This document shows, piece by piece, positions 28,549 to 36,530 of a stretch of 64,000 nucleotides of DNA. The DNA comes from Pirellulales bacterium (lineage in GTDB: Bacteria; Planctomycetota; Planctomycetia; Pirellulales; Lacipirellulaceae). Position 1 is the first letter of the stretch. The number at the start of each line of letters is the position of its first letter. The notes under the pieces were generated by a model that was not told the origin of the DNA, made no database searches, and saw only the letters and a program-made list of their open reading frames with translations. The stretch spans positions 84,462 to 148,461 of the forward strand of contig JAHBXQ010000010.1 in the NCBI GenBank assembly GCA_019636345.1. Direction: 5' to 3'. The translations under genes and the position numbers were made by a program.

Positions 28549-29298
28549 GTGTCTCGATGTCCGACCAATCGCCAAGCGCATCTGTTCGCCGGCTCGCTGC
28601 TGGCCGTCGCCGTCTCGTCGATCTGGTCGTCGCTCGCTCCGGCCGCTGAGCCCCGGCGCGAGGTTCCGCGCCCGCGGCTGTACGTCGCGGCCCGCGCGTG
28701 GGGCTCAAAGCCCGACCCCATCCCCGCCGAGCGGCGCCACAAGCCGAAGTACGTGACGCTCCACCACGCTGGCGTGCTGTGGACCGCGGATCGCGACCCG
28801 GTCGAGTTCCTGCGCAACATGCAAAGCTGGGGGAAGCGCCGCCCCGAGATCGAACAACCCCCGCGCAACACCTACTGGCCCGACCTGCCGTATCACTTTC
28901 TCATCGCCCCCGACGGCCGGGTGTTCGAGGGCCGCCCCCTCGAGTACGAGCCCGAGTCGAACACCAAGTACGACCTGGCGGGACACGTCGGCGTCGAACT
29001 GATGGGGAACTTCGAGGAGCAGCGACCCAGCCTTGCCCAGGTCGACGCCGCGGTGCGCACCGTCGCCTGGCTGATTGATTCGCAGGGGCTGAAGCTGGCC
29101 GACGTCAGCACGCACGCCAAAGCGGCTCCGGGGCAAACGAGTTGCCCGGGGCGCGATTTTGCCCGGTACTTCGACGACGGCCAGTTTCCCAAGTGGGTCG
29201 AGTTCGTGCTGACGGGCAAGGACCCGGAAATCGAGCTGGGGCCCCCGCTCCCCGACGGGCCGACGGTCCTGATCACCGACACGAAACCGCGAAAGTGA
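28549..29298 (+). CDS. Exported PGRP-type N-acetylmuramoyl-L-alanine amidase
   Basis: A 249-residue protein of the peptidoglycan-recognition/amidase_2 fold, expected to cut the lactyl-peptide bond of peptidoglycan. A signal peptide (HLFAGSLLAVAVSSIWSSLA) comes first. Zinc-site candidates are His in VTLHHAGVLW, His in the late STHAKAAPGQTSCPG and the Cys of SCPGRDF; PDLPYHFLIAPDGRVFEGRP and GHVGVELMGNF are standard PGRP motifs. Both possible starts are GTG (28522 or 28549); 28549 has GGGAG upstream and places the signal peptide near the N-terminus. It ends 4 nt before the lactonase start, so the two are an operon. Many planctomycetes have thin peptidoglycan, so an envelope role fits. Confidence 0.85.
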   Translation: MSRCPTNRQAHLFAGSLLAVAVSSIWSSLAPAAEPRREVPRPRLYVAARAWGSKPDPIPAERRHKPKYVTLHHAGVLWTADRDPVEFLRNMQSWGKRRPEIEQPPRNTYWPDLPYHFLIAPDGRVFEGRPLEYEPESNTKYDLAGHVGVELMGNFEEQRPSLAQVDAAVRTVAWLIDSQGLKLADVSTHAKAAPGQTSCPGRDFARYFDDGQFPKWVEFVLTGKDPEIELGPPLPDGPTVLITDTKPRK

Positions 29299-29302
29299 AC
29301 GC

Positions 29303-30448
29303 ATGCCCGTTCAAACGACTTGCGCCCTGGCGGCGCTGCTGGTGGCGTCGTTCGCTCGCCTCGCCTGCGCGGAGGAGACCTTGCTGTTCGTCGGCGCCTA
29401 CACCCGCGGAACCGACAGCCGCGGCATCACTACGCTGCTGTTTGACGACGAGACTGGCGCCCTGGCCCCCGGGCCGGTGACGACGGGAGTCGAGAACCCG
29501 TCGTTCCTGGCGCTCGACCCTGCCGGCGCGACCCTGTACAGCTCCGACGAGGTCAACGAGTACGAGGGCAAACCGTCCGGGGCAGTGACGGCGTTTCGCA
29601 TCGATCGCGACGCCGGGACGTTGGAACTTGTGAGCCGCCAGCCCGCGGGGGGGACGAGCCCCTGCCATCTTGCGGTCGATGGCGGCGGCAAGAACGTGTT
29701 GGTGGTCGGCTACGGCAGCGGCACGGTCGGCGTGCTGCCGACCGGCCCCCGCGGAGCGCTCAAGCCGCTGGCGACATTGCTCACGCACGAGGGTTCGAGC
29801 GTCGACCCCGCGCGGCAGACCTCGCCCCATCCGCATCAAATCGTGCTCTCGCCCGACGAACGATTCGCCTTCGTCCCCGATCTGGGGCTCGACCGGATCG
29901 TGCAGTACCGCTTTGACGCCGCCGCCGGGACCCTCGAACCGAACGATCCCCCGTTCGCAGCGACCGCTCCCGGCGCCGGCCCGCGACACATCGCGTTTCA
30001 CCCCGACGGCCGGCGTGCGTACTCGATCAACGAGTTGGATCTGACCGTCGACCAGTTCGACTACGATCCCCGGCGCGGCGTGTTGAGCGATCGCCGCACG
30101 GTCGACGCGATGCCGACGAGCGCGGATCGCGCGGGCGTCTCCGGCGCCGAAATCGCCGTCCATCCCGGGGGAGAGACGCTGTACGCCTCGCTCCGCGGTC
30201 GCGACGAGATCGTCGTCTTCCGCCTCGAACCCGCGACGGGCGAGCCAAAGTTCTTGGAACGCGTCTCTACTGGCGGCAAGACGCCGCGCCATTTCACGTT
30301 CTCGCCCGGCGGCCAGTGGCTGCTGGCCGCCAACCAAAACAGCGGCACGATCACGGTCTTCCGCATCGCCGCCGACGGCCGGTTGCAGGCGACTGACAAG
30401 CAGGCGAACGTGCCGGCGCCAGTTTGTTTGCTGTTTGCAGAGCCCTGA
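29303..30448 (+). CDS. Exported lactonase, 7-bladed beta-propeller (6-phosphogluconolactonase-like)
   Basis: A 381-residue YbhE-type beta-propeller protein with a signal peptide (LAALLVASFARLACAE). Blade repeats recur as LFVGAYTRGTDSRGITTL, NPSFLALDPAGATLYSSDEV, PHPHQIVLSPDERFAFVPDL, GPRHIAFHPDGRRAYSINEL and TPRHFTFSPGGQWLLAANQN. The family contains 6-phosphogluconolactonase, but an exported copy probably acts on another lactone or only scaffolds; the substrate is unknown. It follows the amidase by 4 nt. The start ATG 29303 leads directly into the signal peptide. Converges with an unidentified envelope gene 116 bp downstream. Confidence 0.85.
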   Translation: MPVQTTCALAALLVASFARLACAEETLLFVGAYTRGTDSRGITTLLFDDETGALAPGPVTTGVENPSFLALDPAGATLYSSDEVNEYEGKPSGAVTAFRIDRDAGTLELVSRQPAGGTSPCHLAVDGGGKNVLVVGYGSGTVGVLPTGPRGALKPLATLLTHEGSSVDPARQTSPHPHQIVLSPDERFAFVPDLGLDRIVQYRFDAAAGTLEPNDPPFAATAPGAGPRHIAFHPDGRRAYSINELDLTVDQFDYDPRRGVLSDRRTVDAMPTSADRAGVSGAEIAVHPGGETLYASLRGRDEIVVFRLEPATGEPKFLERVSTGGKTPRHFTFSPGGQWLLAANQNSGTITVFRIAADGRLQATDKQANVPAPVCLLFAEP

Positions 30449-30536
30449 ACTCGGTGCGAAGACGGCATGATCGTCGAGCGGTCGCGCCTTCGCATCTTGT
30501 CGCGAACTCGATTCTCGTGAAGCCCCGGATGACGCC

Positions 30537-30551
30537 GGCGGAGCCTCCGCC
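30537..30551. terminator. Short GC hairpin between convergent genes
   Basis: GGCGGAG, one base, CTCCGCC. It lies between the ends of the lactonase gene and the gene 30565-31401. Weak evidence, as no T-run follows and such short palindromes are expected in GC-rich DNA. Confidence 0.25.
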
Positions 30552-30564
30552 GCTTCGCCCCCGT

Positions 30565-31401
30565 TCAGAACGTGTAGATCGCCCGCAGGCCCGCGATCGG
30601 CAGGCTCTCTTCGTCGACGAATTCCGCTCCGCAGCCAAGCTGCATCATGACGTGGTCCGTGACTTCCCAATGAAGTTGCGGCATGACCAGCAGCGAGCCG
30701 GCCCCGTCGACGAACGTCGCTCGGTTCGTCTCGATCCCCACGGTCACTTCCTGGCACAAGTGATAGAAGATCGACAGGTTGAAGAGCCCCGCGGCGTTCT
30801 CGTCCGGTTCGTTTCGGCCCATGAACGTGCGAAAGCCCGCCATCGCCAGCGCGCTCCAGCGCTCGTCGAACTGGATGCCGGCCAAATAAAGAAGCGTCAG
30901 CTCGGAGACTCCCGGGTCGAGCACCTGCTCGAAGATCATCTGGCACCCGTGGACGTACGCGTTGTCCAGGCTCGTGCCGAAGGTGTACTGGGCGGCCGCT
31001 TTGTAGGCCTCGACTTGGGAATCCTCGCACGGCAACTCGAACTCCACAGCGAAGTCGTCAAACAGGGCGTACTCGATCTCCGGCGCCCAAGCCGTCCCCG
31101 CGCGGCGCTCGAACGCAGCCGGGTCGCCGCTCGCGGGGCCGCGCAACCGTCGCAACGGAAACAAGGCCAGCGTGTTGACTTCCAACTCCCCCCGCCGAGC
31201 GCCCAGCGAGCGGACGAGGTCGAACACCATCGGCTCGGGAATGCGAGGAACGTCGTTCTCGGAGTGGGGATCCTCGGCGCCGAACGGCTCGGCGGCGTCC
31301 GATCCTTGCCAGAACAGGATCGATTGGCTGACAGCCCGTTCGACGCCCGGCGGCGCCATGGCAGCCAGGGCGGTCAGCAGCAGAAGTCGGAGCAGCGACA
31401 T
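30565..31401 (-). CDS. Unidentified exported protein, possible outer-membrane barrel
   Basis: A 278-residue protein I do not recognise. The start MSLLRLLLLTALAAMAPPGV is a signal peptide. The rest alternates short beta-like stretches (AVEFELPCEDSQVEAYKAAA, WSALAMAGFRTFMGRNEP, EVTVGIETNRATFVDG, VTDHVMMQLGCGAEFVDEES) and ends LRAIYTF, with a terminal Phe typical of outer-membrane barrels. Four Cys are present. The pattern suggests a porin-like or autotransporter-like barrel of about ten strands, an inference only. It converges with the lactonase and is followed on the same strand (upstream) by another unidentified exported gene, 203 bp away. Confidence 0.6.
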   Translation of the reverse strand: MSLLRLLLLTALAAMAPPGVERAVSQSILFWQGSDAAEPFGAEDPHSENDVPRIPEPMVFDLVRSLGARRGELEVNTLALFPLRRLRGPASGDPAAFERRAGTAWAPEIEYALFDDFAVEFELPCEDSQVEAYKAAAQYTFGTSLDNAYVHGCQMIFEQVLDPGVSELTLLYLAGIQFDERWSALAMAGFRTFMGRNEPDENAAGLFNLSIFYHLCQEVTVGIETNRATFVDGAGSLLVMPQLHWEVTDHVMMQLGCGAEFVDEESLPIAGLRAIYTF

Positions 31402-31604
31402 CGTCCGGCTCGGAGATAGACCCGCGTGATTGCAGCCCCTTGCCGCGTCCGATCTGGTCCCGGCCGAGGGGGTCGGAACCGTAGCGGAACGGGCCGGAGC
31501 GGGTCAAGTCGAAGTGGCGCCGCTGCTTCGCCGCGGGCGAGGACGCCGCGGCTCGCTGCGAAGTTCTGACTGGCGTCAATCTACTACCCGCAACCGAATG
31601 GCCG

Positions 31605-32414
31605 CTACTCCCGCACGTAGCGCCGTGCCGCTTGCCGTGCCTCGGGGTCTCCCGCGAGGTAGAGGGCCGTCTCGGCGACGGTGCTCGCCCAAGTTTTTCG
31701 CTGCTTGACCCACAACACCTTGCTGGCGCCGGAGGCGGTGCATGCGACCCGTAGCGAATCGCCGCGCCACTTCTCAGAGACGACCAGCCGGACGGTGAAT
31801 TCGTGCATCCCCTCGAGCGTCGTCTGCGGCGAGGGGCGCAGTTTGAACGCCACGCCATGGGCCTCGTCGATCGTCCCCGCGGCGACCGCGACCAGTTTGG
31901 GCGGAATGCGGCACTGCTTCTCGGTGACGATCTCGCGATTGGTCATCCCCGTGGTCGCCGAAGGAGTGACGTTTGCGATCGCCCCGCCGATGGGAGTGGG
32001 CAATTGCCCCCCCAGCGACAGCCCGAGCGTCTGGCCTTGCTCGACTGTCTTCACGTACTCGATGTCCTGCGAGAAGCTGCTCTCGAGCTTCGTCTGCGGC
32101 GAGAAGTCGATCACCCGCATGCGGCGATCGGGGTCAGTCAGTTCGACGCGCAGTTCTTCGACCCGCGCCGCGTCGCCGGCCAGCAGGTGCACGCTCAACT
32201 GCAGCGTCGCCTCGATGACCTTCTCGCCGGGGTAGAGTTGCGGAAAGTCCTCGGCCGGCAGTTCGCGGCACTCGACGGTGCGGGCGAAGTCGAAGACGAC
32301 CGACGGGTCGCCGGCGCCGGCGGCGACGGGAATCGCGGCGACCAGGGCGGCGGCGACCGGCAGCAGCGACGCCGCCCGAGCAAGGACGAAGGGCCCGACG
32401 ATTGAGGCGGTCAT
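31605..32414 (-). CDS. Unidentified exported protein with structured leader
   Basis: A 269-residue protein of unknown family. A signal peptide (ASLLPVAAALVAAIPVAAGA) precedes a mostly beta-rich chain with segments such as VIEATLQLSVHLLAGDAARV, MRVIDFSPQTKLESSFSQDI and MHEFTVRLVVSEKWRGDSLR. The C-terminus is helical and charged (AETALYLAGDPEARQAARRY). No catalytic motif is seen. ATG 32414 is the first Met at the signal peptide; its codon is immediately preceded by the base of a 67-nt hairpin (32416-32482) in the transcript, so translation may be controlled by RNA structure. In-frame sequence upstream (to 32879) has no coding character. Confidence 0.6.
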   Translation of the reverse strand: MTASIVGPFVLARAASLLPVAAALVAAIPVAAGAGDPSVVFDFARTVECRELPAEDFPQLYPGEKVIEATLQLSVHLLAGDAARVEELRVELTDPDRRMRVIDFSPQTKLESSFSQDIEYVKTVEQGQTLGLSLGGQLPTPIGGAIANVTPSATTGMTNREIVTEKQCRIPPKLVAVAAGTIDEAHGVAFKLRPSPQTTLEGMHEFTVRLVVSEKWRGDSLRVACTASGASKVLWVKQRKTWASTVAETALYLAGDPEARQAARRYVRE

Positions 32415-32415
32415 G

Positions 32416-32482
32416 GCGGGTTGGACTCCGAGAGGCCGCGTCGGTCCGCCTCTCTGGGACCGACTCGGACCAGCCAACCCGC
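32416..32482 (-). promoter_or_regulatory. Long imperfect hairpin abutting a start codon
   Basis: Outer arms GCGGGTTGG (32416-32424) and CCAACCCGC (32474-32482) are perfect complements. Inside are CCGAG/CTCGG and GTCGGTCC/GGACCGAC. In the minus-strand mRNA the 3' arm ends one base before ATG 32414, where a ribosome site would be. It may be a translational switch or a transcription attenuator. The remainder of the 32415-32772 gap shows nothing else. Confidence 0.4.
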
Positions 32483-32772
32483 TCTTCCTGCCGCGGGGGT
32501 CGTGTGGTCGTATTGTCTGGAACTGGGTACGCACAATCCGCAGCGCGGGTTCGCGGGGAATCGGCATTCGCCGCCCGACTCTCGCTAGCACGGGTCGCTG
32601 AGCGACGTCCGCGGTTCTGTAAACCGCGTCACGACCCGCACGTTGCCGCTGCTGGTTCGCCCTCGGCGGGGCCAGTAGGATAAGGGTCGAGCGTCGCGGA
32701 GTCGTCTCGCACAAGGCCCGCCGCCACGCCTGGGAACCCGCTCGCCTGCCTTCCACCGGGAGTCGCCGCACC

Positions 32773-33519
32773 ATGACCTCGCCGAACGATCGCCGTCCCG
32801 CTTCCCCCGACCGCCGTGAATTTCTGGGCCGCTCGGCCGCGACCGCGCTGGCCGTCGGCGCCGCGGGCCTCGCCGCCACGACGCCCCGTCGTGCCGCCGC
32901 CGCCGCGCCGGGCGCCGCCTACGCGCTCCCCAAACTGCCGTACGGCTACGACGCGCTCGAGCCGTTCATCGACGCCGAGACCATGACGATCCACCACACG
33001 AAGCACCATCAGGCGTACATCGACAAGCTGCTCGCCGCGCTCGCCGGGCACGACGATCTGCTCGCTCAATCGCCGACCGAGCTCGTGACGAACTTAGCGA
33101 GCGTCCCCGAGTCGATTCGCACCGCCGTGCAGAACCACGGCGGCGGGCACGTGAACCACACGTTCTTCTGGACGATCATGGGACCCGGCCAGGGAGGCGC
33201 CCCGACCGGCGCTCTGGCCGCCGCGATCGACGCCAAGTTCGGCGGGTTCGACAAGTTCAAGGAGCAGTTCGCGGCGGCGGCCGGAAGCCGATTCGGCAGC
33301 GGCTGGGCTTGGCTGGTCAAAGGTCCCCAGGGGCTCGAAATCACCACCACCGCCAACCAGGACAGTCCGCTGTCGCTCGGCCAGACGCCCGTCATCGGGC
33401 TCGACGTGTGGGAGCACGCCTACTACCTGAAGTACCGCAACCTGCGGCCCGACTACGTCACGGCGTGGTGGAACGTCGTCAATTGGGAGCAGGCGGCGGC
33501 GAATTTCGCCGCGGCGTAG
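32773..33519 (+). CDS. Tat-exported superoxide dismutase (Mn/Fe family, Mn-like)
   Basis: A 248-residue superoxide dismutase that converts superoxide to peroxide and oxygen. A twin-arginine signal ([20 protein letters not shown]) means it is exported folded, as in some planctomycetes. Metal ligands are in [25 protein letters not shown] and [13 protein letters not shown]. The GGGH before VNHTFFW together with the Gln of [11 protein letters not shown] are features of Mn enzymes; Fe enzymes usually put the Gln at the first site. The C-terminus [18 protein letters not shown] is typical. ATG 32773 places the RR pair at residues 14-15. A hairpin at 33561-33594 follows. Extracytoplasmic location suggests defence against external superoxide. 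Confidence 0.93.
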   Translation: MTSPNDRRPASPDRREFLGRSAATALAVGAAGLAATTPRRAAAAAPGAAYALPKLPYGYDALEPFIDAETMTIHHTKHHQAYIDKLLAALAGHDDLLAQSPTELVTNLASVPESIRTAVQNHGGGHVNHTFFWTIMGPGQGGAPTGALAAAIDAKFGGFDKFKEQFAAAAGSRFGSGWAWLVKGPQGLEITTTANQDSPLSLGQTPVIGLDVWEHAYYLKYRNLRPDYVTAWWNVVNWEQAAANFAAA

Positions 33520-33560
33520 CGTGCCGCGCTCAGTGAAACCGTCGCTGCAAGCCGATCATC

Positions 33561-33594
33561 GCAAACCGAGTGTGCGGACGCGCGCTCGGTTTGC
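33561..33594 (+). terminator. Hairpin after the superoxide dismutase gene
   Basis: GCAAACCGAG at 33561-33570 with its perfect complement CTCGGTTTGC at 33585-33594, a 10-bp stem with a 14-nt loop, 42 nt after the stop. The following GTCGTT is only weakly T-rich. Confidence 0.55.
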
Positions 33595-33736
33595 GTCGTT
33601 ATCCGCACAGCTCTAGCGGCCGCAGGCGACAGTTTTCCGCCCGCAGCACGGCACGCAACTTGCTCTTCCCTGTCACGGACAGTCCCGCTTTCACGGGGCC
33701 GCTGGCCCGGGTCCGTTGTTTCAGGAGAAGGGTTCG

Positions 33737-34126
33737 ATGAGCGCGATTCAAGCCTACCGCGCCAACTGCTGTTGCACCTATCGCTGGCTTGCGCGGGCCA
33801 GCGCCGCCATCCTCGCAGTGACGTGGCTGCTTGCCGTGTTATGGGAGGGGATTCCCGACCACGGCGTCAATCTGCCGCTCGCGGTGCAGACGGGGATCAT
33901 CGCCGTCGTGTTCGGCGGGTACGCCCTCGGCTTGCGGTACGAACTGGCCGGAGCGATCGTCTCGCTGGTCGGCGTGCTCGGATTCTTCGCGGCCAACAAA
34001 CTGCTCCTGGGCGCCTTCCCCACGCTCGGCTTTGCCTGGTTCGCCCTGCCGGCCGTCCTGCTGATCGTGTCATGGGAGCTGCAGAACAAAGAGCGTCGCG
34101 AGACCGCCCCCAGCGACCCCGCCTGA
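33737..34126 (+). CDS. Small multi-pass membrane protein of unknown function
   Basis: A 129-residue protein with four hydrophobic segments (WLARASAAILAVTWLLAVLW, LAVQTGIIAVVFGGYALGL, ELAGAIVSLVGVLGFFAAN and FALPAVLLIVSWELQ). Its N-terminus has a Cys triplet in YRANCCCTYRW. The C-terminal tail (QNKERRETAPSDPA) is charged. I do not recognise the family with certainty. The ribosome site AGGAGAAGGG lies just before ATG 33737, which decides the start over a TTG at 33716. It stands alone between the dismutase hairpin and the convergent DUF1080 gene. Confidence 0.7.
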   Translation: MSAIQAYRANCCCTYRWLARASAAILAVTWLLAVLWEGIPDHGVNLPLAVQTGIIAVVFGGYALGLRYELAGAIVSLVGVLGFFAANKLLLGAFPTLGFAWFALPAVLLIVSWELQNKERRETAPSDPA

Positions 34127-34181
34127 CGCTTTGCTCCGAGCCGGATCGCGCGGCGATCCGGCTCGAGGCGGAAGTTGCGAC

Positions 34182-34991
34182 TTACTCCTCAAGCCGCTTC
34201 AGTTCCACTTTGCGGAACTCGACGGGGTGGCTTTCCGACTGCAGCGAGATCGTCCCCTGGGCGAGCATCTTCTTCGCCCCCTTCTCAAGCAGCGCTCGGG
34301 CGTCGGCGTCGCGATCGTCGAGTTGCGGCTCGGAATACTCGATGACCGTCTTGCCGTTGATCTTGTGGCGCAGAAGTCGGTTGCCGCGCACCTCGATTTC
34401 AACGGTCACCCACTCGCCGTTGAGATAGGTGTCGCTCGTGCTCAGGGTGCAGTGCTCGGTGTGGAGCTTCCCCTGATAGACGACGTTCGTCCCCGGCGTG
34501 CACAGGTTGCCGGTGGGGCGCGGGTTGACGCCGTCGCCGGCCAGCAGTTGCACCTCAAGCGACACCGGAAAATCTTGATCCTTGCGCATCGTCTCGGGCC
34601 GCTGGCCGTGGATCATCAGTCCGCTGTTGCGCACCGCCCACGCGGGTCCGCCGGGGGCCTGCTCGCCGACCATTCGGTACTCGACCCGCAGGACGTAGTG
34701 CGAAAACTCGTCCTTGTAGAACAGATGCCCGAATCGCCCGCGGAACTCGCCTTCATACTTGTCGCAGGCGCCGACGAGCACGCCGTTCTCGACGCGAAAC
34801 GTCTCGGCATGGTTGTCGCCAGCCTCGTACCCCTTGATCTTGGGGATCCACCCGTCAAGGTCCTTGCCGTTGAAGAGCTGAATCCATTCGCCGTCAGTTT
34901 TTGATTCCTCCGCGGCGACGCCGACCCGCGCGATCCAAAGAGTCGGACAAAGGGCCAGCAGCGTCGCGATGATTCTCAGTCGTGTCGTCAT
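34182..34991 (-). CDS. DUF1080 (3-keto-disaccharide hydrolase-like) exported protein
   Basis: A 269-residue beta-sandwich protein with a signal peptide (RIIATLLALCPTLWIARVGV). DUF1080 landmarks: WIQLFNGKDLDGWIPKIKGY near the N-terminus, FGHLFYKDEFSHYVLRVEYR, NSGLMIHGQRPET, GNLCTPGTNVVYQGKLHTEH and a C-terminal GTISLQSESHPVEFRKVELK. Family members include 3-keto-glycoside hydrolases that split oxidised disaccharides, and planctomycetes carry many copies. The full length and all blocks are present. It is convergent with the small membrane protein and is followed on the same strand by the YhiN-type gene at a 150-bp distance, so not clearly an operon. Confidence 0.9.
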   Translation of the reverse strand: MTTRLRIIATLLALCPTLWIARVGVAAEESKTDGEWIQLFNGKDLDGWIPKIKGYEAGDNHAETFRVENGVLVGACDKYEGEFRGRFGHLFYKDEFSHYVLRVEYRMVGEQAPGGPAWAVRNSGLMIHGQRPETMRKDQDFPVSLEVQLLAGDGVNPRPTGNLCTPGTNVVYQGKLHTEHCTLSTSDTYLNGEWVTVEIEVRGNRLLRHKINGKTVIEYSEPQLDDRDADARALLEKGAKKMLAQGTISLQSESHPVEFRKVELKRLEE

Positions 34992-35141
34992 GATGAACTG
35001 CGCCTATCGTGTTTGCTGAGGTGAATAGGAGTCCCGCCAGACGGGGCGAAACGATTACGGACGGCCCTTGATGCGCCTTGTCACGGCCATTTTCATGCGA
35101 GTCCTTGGCGGTCGTTCGGCCTGGACATGGACTTCCGGCGG

Positions 35142-36416
35142 TCACGTCGCATCCCCCGCGAGGGCGCCGGTGCTGAACGCCGCCTGGAAATTGTAACCGC
35201 CGATCGGCCCGTCGAGGTCGAGGATTTCCCCGGCAAAAAACAGCCCTGGGCAGAGCTTGCTCGCCATGGTCCGCGAGTCGACTTCGCGGAGATCGACTCC
35301 GCCGGCGGTCACTTCTGCCTTCTTGAATCCCTGCGTCCCTGTGATCGGCACGGCCGTGCTCTTGATTGCCGCGACCAGCGCGGCCCGGTCGGCCTTGCTA
35401 AGCTCGGCGAGCCGACGTTCGCCGGAGACGCCGGCGTGCGACGCGAGCGACTCGGCCAGGCGCCGCGGCAGCAAGTCGGCCAGCCAGCTCGTCGCGGTCC
35501 GCTTGCCCGAGTCCTGAGCGGCCGCGGCCAGCGCGGCGGCGAGCGATTCGGCCGTCGCGTCGGGGGCGAAATCGCACGACGCCGACCACCCCCCCGCGTG
35601 CGGCTGCGCCGTCACGATCCCGCTGGCGTTCATCGGCGCCGGCCCCGACAGGCCAAAGTGGGTGAACAACAGCGCCCCGCGAACGCCCTGCGCCCCGCGC
35701 TCGGTTTGCCTTCTGCCTCGCGACCGCGGCGCTGGCGGCAAATCGCTCGCCGACCGCATCGTGACGACCGCGTCGGCAATCGCCACGCCTTGCAACTCCG
35801 CGACCCAAGCCGCCGGGGACAACAGCGGCACGAGCGCCGGCCGCGGGGGGACGATCCGATGGCCGAAGGCCTTCGCCCAGGCGTAACCGTCGCCCGTCGT
35901 GCCGCACCCGGGGTACGACTGCCCGCCGACCGTCAGGACGACCCGCTCGGCCGCGATCTCGCCCGCGGGGGTCGTCGCCACGAAGTCGTCGCCGCGCCGC
36001 TCGACGTTCGTCACGGGCGTTTTCAGCCGCAACTCGGCCCCGCTCGCGGCGAGTATCGCGAGCAACGCCCGCTGCACGTCGACCGCGCTGTCGCTCGCCG
36101 GGAACACCTTGCCGCCGGGCTCGACCTTGGTCGCCACTCCCGCGGCGCGAAACATGGCGACGACCCCCTCGGGATCAAGCCGAGCGAGGGCCGAGCGGAG
36201 AAACGACCCTTGCTCGCGCCCGAACGCCGCGGCGATCCCGGCCGCATCGGTCGCCTGGGTGAGATTGCAGCGGGTCCCCCCCGACATGAGCACTTTCACG
36301 CCCGCCTTGGCGTTTTTCTCGACGAGCAGCACGGAGCGTCCCCGCGCTGCCGCGCGCGACGCCGCCACCAATCCGGCCGCGCCGGCGCCGATGACAAGGA
36401 CCTCGAACCGCTCCAT
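35142..36416 (-). CDS. YhiN/HI0933-type FAD-dependent oxidoreductase
   Basis: A 424-residue flavoprotein of the BaiN/HI0933 family. The FAD dinucleotide motif GAGAAGLVAASRAAARG is at the N-terminus (FEVLVIGAGAAGL), followed by VLMSGGTRCNLTQ, the family's hallmark, VVLTVGGQSYPGCGTTGDGY in the middle, and near the end EVTAGGVDLREVDSRTM and GLFFAGEILDLDGPIGGYNF. The function in cells is unknown; related proteins reduce bile-acid intermediates or act in poorly defined redox steps. Length is normal. The start ATG 36416 gives MERFEVLVIGAG. It is followed by the proline catabolic gene on the same strand, 114 bp upstream. Confidence 0.92.
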   Translation of the reverse strand: MERFEVLVIGAGAAGLVAASRAAARGRSVLLVEKNAKAGVKVLMSGGTRCNLTQATDAAGIAAAFGREQGSFLRSALARLDPEGVVAMFRAAGVATKVEPGGKVFPASDSAVDVQRALLAILAASGAELRLKTPVTNVERRGDDFVATTPAGEIAAERVVLTVGGQSYPGCGTTGDGYAWAKAFGHRIVPPRPALVPLLSPAAWVAELQGVAIADAVVTMRSASDLPPAPRSRGRRQTERGAQGVRGALLFTHFGLSGPAPMNASGIVTAQPHAGGWSASCDFAPDATAESLAAALAAAAQDSGKRTATSWLADLLPRRLAESLASHAGVSGERRLAELSKADRAALVAAIKSTAVPITGTQGFKKAEVTAGGVDLREVDSRTMASKLCPGLFFAGEILDLDGPIGGYNFQAAFSTGALAGDAT

Positions 36417-36530
36417 CCCCCCAAGTTAGCAGTCGCCGCGAGGCGGCGATATCCGCCTGGACCGAAGCGCCCGCCGAACGAAAACTCGCGCCGAGGCGCG
36501 AAACGTTTTTGGTCGAGCAGATTGGCGGAC

